Notes under the pieces: generated by a model | What the model was told of the DNA's origin: nothing | The model's database searches: none | The model's input: the letters and a program-made list of their open reading frames with translations, nothing else | Source: Bryobacteraceae bacterium | Lineage (GTDB): Bacteria > Acidobacteriota > Terriglobia > Bryobacterales > Bryobacteraceae | Assembly: GCA_026129905.1 (NCBI GenBank) | Contig: JAHCHE010000011.1 | Location: 1 to 64,000 of the forward strand | Direction of reading: 5' to 3' | Length of the DNA: 64,000 nucleotides | Translations under genes and position numbers: made by a program | In this document: in pieces, positions 50,617 to 59,906 of the stretch | How positions within the stretch are numbered: position 1 is the first letter of the stretch | How the letters are laid out: every line of letters starts with the position of its first letter

Positions 50617-51597
50617 ATGAAGCTCTTCATCGCGGTCTTCCTGGTGATCTGGCTGGTGACGATGGCCGTGTGGTCGATCGTCACGCGCGCCGCCCGGACG
50701 GCGGACATGGACCGGATGAAGAACCGCCTGATGGGCACGGCTTCTGACCGCAAGAAGAAAAAGGGCGCCAAGCAAAGCCCCACCCTGATTCAGGACGGCG
50801 ACAAGGATAATGGACAACTGGTGCTGCGGGCGCTCGGGCGCTTTCGCTACTACGAGTGGGCCCAGCAACTGCTCGAACAGGCCGGCCTGAAGTGGAAGCC
50901 CGGACGTCTTGCCCACGCCTGTCTGGGAATGATGCTCGCCGGTTTCGCCGCCTGCTGGTACCTCGGACCGGCGCAAGGCAGACCCTTCGCGCCGCTGGCG
51001 GCCCTCGCCGCTGGGTCCCTGCCCCTGTTGTTCGTCTTCCGCGCCCGCCGCTCGAGGCTCTTCAAGTTCGAGTCGCAGTTTCCGGAAAGCCTCGAGTTCG
51101 TAGCCCGTTCGATGCGGGCAGGGCATGCCTTCTCCGTCTCCCTGGAGATGATCCACCGGGAGTTTCCCGAGCCGCTTTCCGGCGAATTCCGGCGCACCTT
51201 CGAGGAGCACAATCTCGGCCTGCCGATTGAGACCGCGTTGCTGAAGCTTTCCAAGCGGGTGCCCTCGATGGACGTGCATTTCTTCGTCTCGGCCGTGCTA
51301 TTGCAGCGGCGCACCGGCGGCAACCTGGCGGAGATTCTGGACAAGCTGGCCAGTCTGATTCGAGAGCGCTTCAAACTCCGCGGAAAGATCCGCGCCATCA
51401 GCGCTCACGGACGCATGACCGGCATGGCGCTCACCTGCATCCCGGTTGCGGTGGCGCTGATGCTGTTCTACGTCAATCCGGACTACGGAAAGTTCTTCGT
51501 GAACGATCCGATCGGCCAGGGGATGGCGGGGGCGGCGGTGTTCCTGCAATTGCTGGGCTACGGAGTGATCAAGAAGATCGTCTCCATCGAGGTGTAA
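50617..51597 (+). CDS. tadB: inner-membrane platform protein TadB
   Basis: 326 residues. Membrane platform of the Tad machine, in the GspF-domain family. Membrane segments lie near residues 2-20, 105-122, 128-145, 271-288 and 301-320. The GspF domain (about 160-285) has FPESLEFVARSMRAGHAFSV, LPIETALLKLSKRVPSMDVH and LLQRRTGGNLAEILDKLASL. The gap to tadC is 2 bases. Confidence 0.93.
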   Translation: MKLFIAVFLVIWLVTMAVWSIVTRAARTADMDRMKNRLMGTASDRKKKKGAKQSPTLIQDGDKDNGQLVLRALGRFRYYEWAQQLLEQAGLKWKPGRLAHACLGMMLAGFAACWYLGPAQGRPFAPLAALAAGSLPLLFVFRARRSRLFKFESQFPESLEFVARSMRAGHAFSVSLEMIHREFPEPLSGEFRRTFEEHNLGLPIETALLKLSKRVPSMDVHFFVSAVLLQRRTGGNLAEILDKLASLIRERFKLRGKIRAISAHGRMTGMALTCIPVAVALMLFYVNPDYGKFFVNDPIGQGMAGAAVFLQLLGYGVIKKIVSIEV

Positions 51598-51599
51598 CC

Positions 51600-52526
51600 G
51601 TGGATTTGGTGCTCGCCATCGTCTTGTTCGTGCTGCTGGCGCTGACCATGTCGCTGGTGGGCGTCAAGCTATGGGTGCGGCCGAAGGAAGCGATCGATCG
51701 GGTCACCGGAGCGACGCTCGCCGCGCAGGATGAGGCCGCTCCGCATCCTAGCCTGATGTTTCAGGAGATCGTCAAGAAGCTGGGCACGATTCTGCCCGCC
51801 TCGCCGAAGGACGTCGGGATCATCCAGCGCCGCCTGATCCGGGCCGGTATTCGGAATCCGAGCGCTCTGAAGGTCTTCTACGGCTCGAAGGTGCTGCTCG
51901 GCATCGCGCTGCCCGTGATGGCCGGACTCGCCGTCGCCGGTTCCCAGTCGAATCCGTCGAATAAGGCCTTGACCGTGGCCCTGGCGGCCGTGGCGGGGTT
52001 TTTCGGCCCGAACGAATACGTCCGGCGAGTGGCGAAGCGGCGCCAGAAGGAAATCCGCCGCGGGTTGCCCAATGCGCTCGACCTGCTGGTCGTGTGCGTC
52101 GAGTCCGGCCTCGGCCTGGACCAGGCCATCATGCAGGTTTCCAAGGAACTCGAGCACGCGCATCCGCAGATCAGCGAGGAATTCGGCCTCGTCAACCTGG
52201 AACTGAAAGCCGGCAAGCGCCGGGTCGACGCGCTCCGCAATCTGGCGGACCGCACCGCCGTCGACGACCTGCGGAAGCTGGTGGCCGTGCTCATCCAGGC
52301 GGACCGCTTCGGCACCGGCGTCGCCCAAAGCCTCCGCGCGCACTCCGACTTCATGCGGGTGCAGGCGCGGCAGACCGCCGAGGAAAAGGCGGCGAAGCTC
52401 GGGGTGAAGCTGGTTTTCCCGATCTTCTTCTGTATATTGCCGTCCCTGTTTGTGGTGACGGTGGGACCTGTCATGGTCAAGATTTACCGGGACCTCCTCC
52501 CGATGATGAGGAGTTTCGGCGATTAG
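51600..52526 (+). CDS. tadC: inner-membrane platform protein TadC
   Basis: 308 residues from GTG 51600. Second GspF-domain platform protein and partner of TadB. It has ALDLLVVCVESGLGLDQAIM, FGLVNLELKAGKRRVDALRN and DDLRKLVAVLIQADRFGTGV, the typical TadC conserved blocks, and ends with a membrane segment (VFPIFFCILPSLFVVTVGPV). It is the last recognised Tad gene; no TadD, TadE/F/G or pilin gene follows in the window. Confidence 0.93.
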   Translation: MDLVLAIVLFVLLALTMSLVGVKLWVRPKEAIDRVTGATLAAQDEAAPHPSLMFQEIVKKLGTILPASPKDVGIIQRRLIRAGIRNPSALKVFYGSKVLLGIALPVMAGLAVAGSQSNPSNKALTVALAAVAGFFGPNEYVRRVAKRRQKEIRRGLPNALDLLVVCVESGLGLDQAIMQVSKELEHAHPQISEEFGLVNLELKAGKRRVDALRNLADRTAVDDLRKLVAVLIQADRFGTGVAQSLRAHSDFMRVQARQTAEEKAAKLGVKLVFPIFFCILPSLFVVTVGPVMVKIYRDLLPMMRSFGD

Positions 52527-52561
52527 AGACGCAGATTCACTTTGCTTGAAAGGAGAAAACG

Positions 52562-52657
52562 ATGGATCCATCCATGGTTCGTATACTGTGCGCGGTGCTG
52601 GCGATTCTTTTTTTGGGGTTGATCGTACTGCGCCGGCGCGGCAAAGCCGATGAATAA
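52562..52657 (+). CDS. 31-residue single-span membrane micro-protein
   Basis: ATG 52562 has a strong, well-spaced ribosome-binding site (AAAGGAGAA, 6 bases away). The 31-residue product has Asp-Pro-Ser-Met-Val-Arg, then one hydrophobic span (ILCAVLAILFLGLIVL), then RRRGKADE. The positive residues after the span predict N-out/C-in topology. There is no prepilin cleavage site. It starts 36 bases after the tadC stop and probably is the last gene of the operon. It could be a small accessory subunit of the Tad machine; this is inference from position. Confidence 0.65.
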   Translation: MDPSMVRILCAVLAILFLGLIVLRRRGKADE

Positions 52658-52737
52658 ATCGGGCGCTCGCGTCCCGGGAGGCGGGAGCGTGAACCGCCGG
52701 CCTCTCGGGCGCACCCCCCTGGCAGGAGTGTGAGTTT

Positions 52738-55700
52738 ATGAAGCGGAAGTCTTGGAAGTTGATATTGGCCTTCGGCTTGTGCGCGGCCTCGACGCATCCG
52801 GCGGCGTTCGCCGCCTCGCTGGGCGTCGTCGTGCCCATCGGAGGCCACGCCTCCGATCTCGCCTTGGACGAACGCCGCGGCGCCCTCTACATCGCCAACT
52901 TCACCGCCAACCGGGTCGATGTGATGTCTCTTTCAGACTTCTCGATTCAGACATCAATGAACGTCGCCGCTCAGCCGGGATCGCTGGCGATCTCTCCGGA
53001 CGGCCGTCACCTGGTCGTAGCGCATTTCGGCAATTTCGAGGGGCAATCCAACCGCAATAATGCGCTGACGGTGATCGATCTGGAAACCCGCGGCCGGCAG
53101 ACGTTTGCCCTCGCCTCGCCGCCGCTGGGCGTTGCCTTCGGCATCAACGGGCTGGCGCTGGTCGCGACGACCACGGATTTCACCCTTTTCGATCCCTGGT
53201 CCGGGGTCAGCCGCCTGATTGTTACGTTCGAGGAACTGGCGGCCACCTCGCTGCCCGTGGCGCCGGCTACGTTTCCACCCAACATCGTCGCAGCCTCGAT
53301 GAATGTCTCCGGCGACGGCAACAGGATCTATGGGCTTACCGACACCTTCGAGTTCGGCTACGACGCGACGTCGGGAAGGCTGTCGATCCTGCGCTACGTC
53401 TCTGAGCCGCCCCAGGGCCCCCGCGCCGTCAGCGTGAACGGCGACGGCTCGCGCTACCTGTCGGGGTGGGTGCTCCATGGCACGGCGATCTGGGACTGGG
53501 CGGCCGGGGTTTGGAACCTCGCGCAGTTTCCGGAAGCCGAGGGCCTGCTGAACGTCGGGAGCCACGCCATCGACTCGAGCCGCGGGCTCATCTACGCGCA
53601 GTTCACGCAAAAACCGGACCAGAATCAGAGCCAGAACTCTCAGCAGAACGCCGAGCCGGTTCTCCAGGTTCTCGACGGCGAGAATCTGGCCGTTCGGGAA
53701 CGCATCCGGCTGCCGGAGAATCTCGCCGGAAAGAGCCTGTTGAGTTCCAATCATGCCGTCATGTACTCGATCTCCGACAGCGGGGTCATGGTGATTCCGG
53801 TCGGATCGCTCGACCAGGTTCCGCGCCTGAAAGCCAGCGTCGAGGACCTCCACTTCCAGGGAACCTTCTGCAACCGCCGGCTCCTCACGAAAGAATTCAC
53901 TCTGGCGGACCCCAGCGGCCGCCGCACGGATTTCTCGCTCAACTCCGACACCGCGGGCGTGGATATCACTCCGTCGAGCGGTACGACCCCGGCCACGATT
54001 GTCGTGCGCGTCGATCCCACCGCGTTCCAGAACGCGAAGGGTACGGCGGTTGCGAAGATCGCGATCGCCTCCGGCGGCGCGGTGAACAAACCGGGTTCGC
54101 TCCGGGTGCTCGTCAACAACCCTGAGCCGGACCAGCGCGGCGCGTCCATCAACGTCCCGGGCGCGCTGGTCGATATCCTTGCGGATCCGTTCCGTGACCG
54201 GTTCTTCGTCCTGCGCCAGGACACCAACGAAGTGCTGGTATTCGACGCCCAGACGTACCGGCAGGTGGGCAGCCTTCGAACCGGCAATACCCCCACGCAG
54301 ATGGCGATCACCTTTGACCGGCGCTACCTCCTCGTCGGACACGACAACTCGCAGTACATCGCCGTCTTCGACATCGAGACCTTGCAGCCGTCTCTGCCGC
54401 ACATCCGGATGCCGGGCGGTCACTACCCCCGATCCATCGCCGCGTCGGGAAAGGCCATCCTCGCCGCCAATCGCGTCGCCGGACCGGTGCACACCATCGA
54501 CCGTGTCGACATGGCCACACGCATGGCCACCGAGCTTCCGAGCCTTGGCGTGTACAAGAACGAGATCGATATCAATACCGTTCTCATCGCCTCTCCCAAC
54601 GGATCCTCGATCCTGGCGGCCGAGAAGGACGGCAACGTTCTGCTTTACAGCGCCATCGCCGATACCTTCACCATTTCCCGTAAGGACGCCGCCAGAGAAG
54701 GCCTCAAAGGAGCCTATGCCGCGTCGAGCTACGACCAGTTCGTGGTCGGCAACCGCCTGATGAACGCGTCGCTGGTCACCACGAATTTCCTCGAAGCAGG
54801 AACGGGCGAAGCGTCCGGCTTTGTGTTCGTCGATGCGGCGGGATTCCGTACCACGGCGCCGTCCAGCAACGCGGCTGGCGTCGTCCAAAGGGTGGATACG
54901 CAGAGCGGTCTTGGCATCCGCGCAACCCGCATGACGGAGGCGCCGCTGCTGGGCTCCGAGGCCTTTCCCTTTACCCGGACGCTTGCCACGCTCTATAACC
55001 GCCAACGCATCGTCAGCCTGACGACCTCCGGCTTCACGGTGCTCCCGTGGGACTACGACGCCTCCGTCGCGCCGCCGAAGATTTCCGGCATCGTGAACGC
55101 CGCGGACTACACGGCCCCGGTTGCGCCCGGCGGCTTGGTGACGATCTTTGGCGAACAACTGAGCCCGACCAATGAGGCGACCAACCAGATTCCGCTTCCC
55201 ACCGCCCTCGGAGGCAGTTGCCTGACGGTGAACGGAGTGAGCATGCCGGTGCTGTTCGTCTCGCCCACTCAAGTGAACGCGCAACTGCCGTTCAACGTGG
55301 AAGGCCATGTCACGCTGGTGCTGCGAACGCCGGGCGGCGTGAGCGACAACTACAACCTCGCGATCGCGCCGACCGCTCCGAGCGTCTTCCGCAGCGGCGC
55401 CGCCGGTTCGCTCACCGGTCTGCCGACGGTTGTTCGCTACGGCAACGGCCAACTGGTGACGCCGTCGAACCCGATTCATCCGGAGGACACGCTGGTCATC
55501 TATCTTACCGGCATGGGTAGGACGTACCCCCCGGTGGAAGCCGGCGAACCGGCCCCGTCCCAACCGCTCGCCACGGCTCTGACGCCGACCGAGGTGACGC
55601 TCGGAGGCGTCGGCCTCCCGATCACCTACGCCGGCCTGGCGCCGGGCATGGTCGGCGTCTACCAGATCAATGCGAAGGCGCCCTGGTGGGTTTCCCCAGG

Positions 55701-55770
55701 GATGCAACAGCCGCTGACAATCGTTCAGGGCGGCGGCTCCACCACCCTCTCGGTGAGAGTAGTGAAGTAG
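52738..55770 (+). CDS. secreted beta-propeller protein with TIGR03437 C-terminus
   Basis: 1010 residues, with a signal peptide (about 1-26; WKLILAFGLCAASTHPAAFA) and a good ribosome-binding site (AGGAG). The N-terminal 330 residues are a propeller (DLALDERRGALYIANFTANR, LAISPDGRHLVVAHFG). A beta-sandwich (about 375-465) and a second propeller (about 470-770; TPTQMAITFDRRYLLVGHDN) follow. The last 230 residues are TIGR03437 (IVNAADYTAPVAPGGLVTIF, then LVIYLTGMGRTYPP). It follows the Tad genes on the same strand, so it might be exported or displayed by that apparatus. That link is untested. Confidence 0.85.
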   Translation: MKRKSWKLILAFGLCAASTHPAAFAASLGVVVPIGGHASDLALDERRGALYIANFTANRVDVMSLSDFSIQTSMNVAAQPGSLAISPDGRHLVVAHFGNFEGQSNRNNALTVIDLETRGRQTFALASPPLGVAFGINGLALVATTTDFTLFDPWSGVSRLIVTFEELAATSLPVAPATFPPNIVAASMNVSGDGNRIYGLTDTFEFGYDATSGRLSILRYVSEPPQGPRAVSVNGDGSRYLSGWVLHGTAIWDWAAGVWNLAQFPEAEGLLNVGSHAIDSSRGLIYAQFTQKPDQNQSQNSQQNAEPVLQVLDGENLAVRERIRLPENLAGKSLLSSNHAVMYSISDSGVMVIPVGSLDQVPRLKASVEDLHFQGTFCNRRLLTKEFTLADPSGRRTDFSLNSDTAGVDITPSSGTTPATIVVRVDPTAFQNAKGTAVAKIAIASGGAVNKPGSLRVLVNNPEPDQRGASINVPGALVDILADPFRDRFFVLRQDTNEVLVFDAQTYRQVGSLRTGNTPTQMAITFDRRYLLVGHDNSQYIAVFDIETLQPSLPHIRMPGGHYPRSIAASGKAILAANRVAGPVHTIDRVDMATRMATELPSLGVYKNEIDINTVLIASPNGSSILAAEKDGNVLLYSAIADTFTISRKDAAREGLKGAYAASSYDQFVVGNRLMNASLVTTNFLEAGTGEASGFVFVDAAGFRTTAPSSNAAGVVQRVDTQSGLGIRATRMTEAPLLGSEAFPFTRTLATLYNRQRIVSLTTSGFTVLPWDYDASVAPPKISGIVNAADYTAPVAPGGLVTIFGEQLSPTNEATNQIPLPTALGGSCLTVNGVSMPVLFVSPTQVNAQLPFNVEGHVTLVLRTPGGVSDNYNLAIAPTAPSVFRSGAAGSLTGLPTVVRYGNGQLVTPSNPIHPEDTLVIYLTGMGRTYPPVEAGEPAPSQPLATALTPTEVTLGGVGLPITYAGLAPGMVGVYQINAKAPWWVSPGMQQPLTIVQGGGSTTLSVRVVK

Positions 55771-55791
55771 CCCTCCACTAAAGAGAAAGGA

Positions 55792-56439
55792 ATGCAACGA
55801 TCCAAACTCGCGCTGTGGGCCGGAGCCGTCGCGCTCTCGGCCGCCGCTTTCTCGCCGCTGGCAAACGGGCAGGGCGGGGAACTCGGGTTCTTGGGCGGCG
55901 GCAGCATCTATACCAGAAAGTCCACACCCGCCCAGGCGAAGGTGGGCTTCGAGAACGGATTCTCAGCCGGCGCCTGGGGCGGGCACGACATGTACCAGCG
56001 ACTCGGCGGCGAGATCCGATACCTGTTCGAGCAGAACAAGCTGCATGTCTCCTCCGGCAGCGGCAAAGCATCCTTCTCGGGCCGTTCCCATGCTGCGCAC
56101 TACGACCTTCTGTTCTATGGCTCGTCGCCGGAGGCAACGATCCGGCCCTTCTTTGCCGTTGGCGGCGGCATCAAGGGTTACCAGGGCTCCGGCGAGGAGA
56201 CGCCGGACCAGCCCCTGCAAAATGTTGCCCTGTTGACGAAGACGACCCAGTGGAAAGGGCTCGTTGTCTTCGGAGGGGGACTCAAAGTCGCGGTTGGCGC
56301 CAAGGTGCGCCTGCGGCTGGATATCTACGACTACCTGACGCCGTTCCCGACCGATGTTATCGCGCCCGCGCCTGGCGTGGAGTTTGGCGGATGGATTCAC
56401 AACCTTGTACCGACGTTCGGCATCAGTTTCGTGTTCTAA
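55792..56439 (+). CDS. outer-membrane beta-barrel-like protein
   Basis: 215 residues. A signal peptide (about 1-26) is followed by alternating hydrophobic/polar strands such as LGFLGGGSIYTRKS, RLGGEIRYLFEQNKLHVS, HYDLLFYG, FFAVGGGIKGY, KVRLRLDIYDYL and a final FGISFVF ending in Phe. This fits a small eight-strand OmpA/OmpX-like barrel. The start follows AAAGGAA 1-5 bases after the propeller stop region. It is in the same operon as the propeller protein. Confidence 0.75.
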   Translation: MQRSKLALWAGAVALSAAAFSPLANGQGGELGFLGGGSIYTRKSTPAQAKVGFENGFSAGAWGGHDMYQRLGGEIRYLFEQNKLHVSSGSGKASFSGRSHAAHYDLLFYGSSPEATIRPFFAVGGGIKGYQGSGEETPDQPLQNVALLTKTTQWKGLVVFGGGLKVAVGAKVRLRLDIYDYLTPFPTDVIAPAPGVEFGGWIHNLVPTFGISFVF

Positions 56440-56540
56440 GCGCTAACCCTGCGGCGGACGGCTTCGGGAAAGCCGCTGGATTGCCCGGCGGAGTATTCGC
56501 GATCGAAGCCGCCTACCCCCCGGTAATCGCCACCTGGAGC

Positions 56541-56852
56541 ATGAACGTCCGCTACGGGCCGTTCAATATCACGACCTTCCTGGCCATGGCCTGCACCTTG
56601 TGGATCATCGTCGCCCGGCTCCGAGGCATGACCGACAGCAACGGGCCGCTGATCTACCTGATCGGCATCGTCGCCTACAGCATGGCGTTTCCCGGTTGCC
56701 TGGAACCGCGCTTCATCTACGTCGGATCCGTCGCGGCCCTGTTCCTGCGCTTCGAGTTTATGGGCGGGGCGTTTATGAAGTTCGTCCGGCTCGTTGATTT
56801 CCTTGTCCTGCTCTATTTTCTGTACAGTTTTGCGACCGTCCTGATCCTCTGA
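56541..56852 (+). CDS. small membrane protein
   Basis: 103 residues from ATG 56541. Three hydrophobic spans: 10-24, 37-55 (including YLIGIVAYSMAFPG) and 80-100 (VDFLVLLYFLYSFATVLIL). The in-frame sequence upstream (LPGGVFAIEAAYPPVIATWS) also reads like protein, so a TTG start at 56481 is possible. No known family. It ends 9 bases before the end of the convergent murA gene. Confidence 0.6.
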   Translation: MNVRYGPFNITTFLAMACTLWIIVARLRGMTDSNGPLIYLIGIVAYSMAFPGCLEPRFIYVGSVAALFLRFEFMGGAFMKFVRLVDFLVLLYFLYSFATVLIL

Positions 56853-56861
56853 GAAGCGTAC

Positions 56862-58124
56862 TCAGTCGATAACCCGTTGAATCTGAGCGCCCAGCTTCTG
56901 GAGTTTCCGCTCAATTCCCTCGTACCCACGGTCGATGTGGTAAACCCGGTCGATCAGCGTCTCTCCGCCCGCCACCAGTCCCGCCAGCATCAGCGACGCG
57001 CTTGCGCGCAGGTCCGAAGCGATCACTCCCGCCCCGCTCAAGGTCCTCGGGCCGGCCACGATCGCCTGCCGCCCTTCGATCCGGATGTTCGCCCCCATTC
57101 GCGCCAGCTCCAGCGCGTGCATGAACCGGTTCTCGAATATGCTTTCGGTGATGAATGAGATGCCCTCGGCCTGCGTCATCAGCGCCATGTATTGCGCTTG
57201 CAGGTCCGTCGCGAATCCCGGGTACTCCTCCGTCGTAACGTCCACCGAGCGCAACTTCCCGCGCGACTTCACGCGAAGGGCGCCCGTCCCGGCCGGCTTC
57301 ACCTCGCAGCCGGCCTGGCGCAGCCTGGCCACCAGCGCCGCCAGGTGCTTCGGCGCGCACTCTCTAACCACAACTTCGCCGCCCGTGATCGCCCCCGCAA
57401 TCAGGAACGTGCCGGCTTCAATCCGGTCCGCGATGATCGTGTGCTCCGCCCCGTGCAGGCGCTCCACGCCCCGAACCCGGATCGTTGACGTTCCGGCGCC
57501 CTCGATATCCGCGCCCATCTTGGTCAACAACTCCGCCAGGTCCGCCACCTCCGGCTCGCGCGCGGCGTTTTCGATCACCGTCTCGCCCCGCGCCAGCGTT
57601 GCTGCCATCAACAGGTCCTCCGTGCCCGTGACGGTGATGCGGTCGAAGTGAATCCAGGCCCCCTGCAACCCCTCCGGAACCTCGGCCTCGATGTAGCCGT
57701 GCGACTGACGGATCCGCGCCCCCAGTTGCTCCAGCCCCGACACGTGCAGATTGATCGGCCGCGCACCAATGGCGCACCCACCCGGCAGCGAAACCCGCGC
57801 CCGGCCCAGCCGCGCGACCAGCGGTCCAAGCGCCAGGCTCGAAGCCCGCATGGTCTTCACCAGTTCATAGGGCGCCTCGGGCCGGGCGATATTCCGCGCC
57901 GCCACCGTGACCCGCCCATCCTCCCCGGCGTCCACCTCGGCCCCCGTGTACGCGAGGAGCCTCTCCATCGTCCGGATATCCCGCACGCGCGGAACACGGT
58001 TGAGCGTAACCGGATCGGAGGTGAGCAGGCAGGCGGCCAGCGCCGGCAGGGCCGAGTTCTTCGATCCGCTTACGGCCACTTCCCCGCACAGCGGCGCTCC
58101 TCCTCGAATAATGAACTTGTCCAT
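56862..58124 (-). CDS. murA: UDP-N-acetylglucosamine 1-carboxyvinyltransferase
   Basis: 420 residues. MurA joins phosphoenolpyruvate to UDP-GlcNAc, the first committed step of peptidoglycan synthesis, in the cytoplasm. Features: FIIRGGAPLCGEVAVSGSKN at the N-terminus with the Lys22/Asn23 pair, catalytic Cys117 in VSLPGGCAIGARPINLH (so fosfomycin-sensitive form is expected), and VTTEEYPGFATDLQAQYMAL. Length is normal. It is 3 bases from the end of murQ on the same strand, so it is translated from the same mRNA. Confidence 0.97.
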   Translation of the reverse strand: MDKFIIRGGAPLCGEVAVSGSKNSALPALAACLLTSDPVTLNRVPRVRDIRTMERLLAYTGAEVDAGEDGRVTVAARNIARPEAPYELVKTMRASSLALGPLVARLGRARVSLPGGCAIGARPINLHVSGLEQLGARIRQSHGYIEAEVPEGLQGAWIHFDRITVTGTEDLLMAATLARGETVIENAAREPEVADLAELLTKMGADIEGAGTSTIRVRGVERLHGAEHTIIADRIEAGTFLIAGAITGGEVVVRECAPKHLAALVARLRQAGCEVKPAGTGALRVKSRGKLRSVDVTTEEYPGFATDLQAQYMALMTQAEGISFITESIFENRFMHALELARMGANIRIEGRQAIVAGPRTLSGAGVIASDLRASASLMLAGLVAGGETLIDRVYHIDRGYEGIERKLQKLGAQIQRVID

Positions 58125-58127
58125 GAA

Positions 58128-59018
58128 TCACCTGGCCAGCGCGCCCGAAATGCGGCCCCCGGCACTCGCAAGCGTCCTTTGCGCCTCGTCGCGTCCGGCG
58201 CCCGTCCGGGCCATTACGATCGCCGTCTTGACGTCTCCGCCGGCCGCCTCCAGTAAGCTCGCGGCCTCTTGACGGCCAACTCCGCCGGCCTGCGCCACGA
58301 TCCGCCTCGCGCGCTCGGTCAGTTTCACGTTGGACGGCTGCACGTTCACCATCAGGTTGCCGAACACGTGTCCAAGCCGGATCATCGTCGCCGTGCTCAG
58401 CATGTTCAACACGAGCTTGGCTGCCGTCCCCGCCTTCATCCGTGTGGAGCCCGCCACCACCTCCGGACCGGTCTCGGGGGTGATGGCGATATCGACCGCT
58501 TTGGATAGCGGCGAGTCCGGATTCGAGCTGAGACCGACGGTCACCGCCCCCGCCCTCGAGGCCGCTTCCACCGCGCCGAGCACGTACGGCGTCCTCCCGC
58601 TGGCCGCGATCCCCACCAGCGCGTCCTTGCCCGTGAACCCCGCCGCCTCAAGGTCGCGGGCCCCGGACCCCGGATCGTCCTCGCTCGCTTCGGTAGATCG
58701 CGACAGCGCCGCTTCGCCTCCGGCGATGATGCCGCGCACCAGGTCCGGCGGAACGTTGTAAGTCGGCGGACACTCCGACGCGTCGAGCACGCCCAGCCGT
58801 CCGCTCGTTCCCGCCCCAATGTAGAAGAGCCGCCCGCCCCGCCCGATCCGGTCGACGATCAGGTCCACCGCCTGCGCGATTCGGGGAATCTCGGCCCCCA
58901 CCGCGGCCGCGACCTTCCGGTCCTCCTCGTTAATGATCCGGAGAATCTCTTCCGTCGAGCGGGCGTCGATTCCGTCCGAGGCCGGGTTGGGCTGCTCGGT
59001 AGGCAGATCGTCCAGCAT
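58128..59018 (-). CDS. murQ: N-acetylmuramic acid 6-phosphate etherase
   Basis: 296 residues from ATG 59018. MurQ removes lactate from MurNAc-6-phosphate to give GlcNAc-6-phosphate during cell-wall recycling. Features: LFYIGAGTSGRLGVLDASEC (sugar-phosphate isomerase domain), GIAASGRTPYVLGAV and the signature STRMKAGTAAKLVLNMLSTA. It is followed directly by murA and preceded by the TIM-barrel gene with 5 bases between, so this is one operon. Confidence 0.95.
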   Translation of the reverse strand: MLDDLPTEQPNPASDGIDARSTEEILRIINEEDRKVAAAVGAEIPRIAQAVDLIVDRIGRGGRLFYIGAGTSGRLGVLDASECPPTYNVPPDLVRGIIAGGEAALSRSTEASEDDPGSGARDLEAAGFTGKDALVGIAASGRTPYVLGAVEAASRAGAVTVGLSSNPDSPLSKAVDIAITPETGPEVVAGSTRMKAGTAAKLVLNMLSTATMIRLGHVFGNLMVNVQPSNVKLTERARRIVAQAGGVGRQEAASLLEAAGGDVKTAIVMARTGAGRDEAQRTLASAGGRISGALAR

Positions 59019-59023
59019 CCGGA

Positions 59024-59863
59024 TCACCCCGCCGCGCCCGCCTTCTTCATAACCTCCATCGTGTAGCTGTAGCCCAGCCTCGCCCCGTCCTCGGGCAACA
59101 TCGTGCTCAGCCCGCGTCCGAACACCTCCGGACTGACGCCATCCACGTACCCGATCCGTTTCAGGGCCCCGAAAAAGGCGCCCCAATCGATCGCCCCCTC
59201 GCCCGGCATCAGCCGCTCGCTGTCGACGATCTTCTCCGGGGGAACGCCTGCGGGCGCGTCCGCCACCTGCACGTGCACGATCCTTTCCTTGCCCGCGCGG
59301 ACAATGTCCTCCACCGTCCCGTCCGCGTGGCGCCAGTGCCAGCTATCCAACAGGACGCCCACGTTCGGACCGCACTCCTTGGCGAACTCCAGCATCTCGT
59401 CCATGCGGTAGATGAATTCGTGTGGAAATCGTTTCCGGAGGTGCACCGGCCCCAGAAACTCCAGCCCGAACCGGATGCGCTCCTTCGCCAGGATCTCGGC
59501 GCACGCGGTGAAACGGTCCTTCAGTACCTTCCGCTGCTCGTCCTTCGACGCCTCGGACGACGACATCACCCACGTTGTCATCCGCGGGCAGCCGATCGCG
59601 GCCGAGAATTTCGCCGCTTCCGGCAGCCTCTTCAGGCTCTCCCGGAAAGCTCCGTCGTCCTTCCGGAATTCCACCGGAAGCCCCACCACGGCCGGCTTCA
59701 GCTTCAATCGGGCGAGCAGCGCGCGCGTGGAATTCAGCCCCTCTCGCATGGCCTGTTCCAGGCTTACATCGACGCCCGGATACCCCGTCTTTGCCGCCAG
59801 TTCCGCGAATTCCAACCACTTCAAACGGCCGCCCACCAGCGTCCCATTCATGGAAAGGTACAT
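59024..59863 (-). CDS. TIM-barrel sugar isomerase/epimerase
   Basis: 279 residues with no signal peptide. AP_endonuc_2-type barrel. Possible metal ligands: Glu in FGLEFLGPV (about 135), Asp in VGVLLDSWHW (about 170), His in VHVQVADAP (about 200) and Glu in DGVSPEVFG (about 250). It differs from the isomerase at 42446. Being directly upstream of murQ suggests it acts on a sugar from wall or glycan breakdown; substrate unknown. Confidence 0.87.
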   Translation of the reverse strand: MYLSMNGTLVGGRLKWLEFAELAAKTGYPGVDVSLEQAMREGLNSTRALLARLKLKPAVVGLPVEFRKDDGAFRESLKRLPEAAKFSAAIGCPRMTTWVMSSSEASKDEQRKVLKDRFTACAEILAKERIRFGLEFLGPVHLRKRFPHEFIYRMDEMLEFAKECGPNVGVLLDSWHWRHADGTVEDIVRAGKERIVHVQVADAPAGVPPEKIVDSERLMPGEGAIDWGAFFGALKRIGYVDGVSPEVFGRGLSTMLPEDGARLGYSYTMEVMKKAGAAG

Positions 59864-59906
59864 ATCAGCTCCTCAAAGGCGCGGTTGCCCCGCGCGCCCG
59901 GCGCGC

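Noticed and set aside
52954-55797. 947-codon frame on the minus strand opposite the propeller gene
   Set aside because: Arg/Asp/Gly-rich shadow; the + strand has a signal peptide, ribosome-binding site and TIGR03437 domain.
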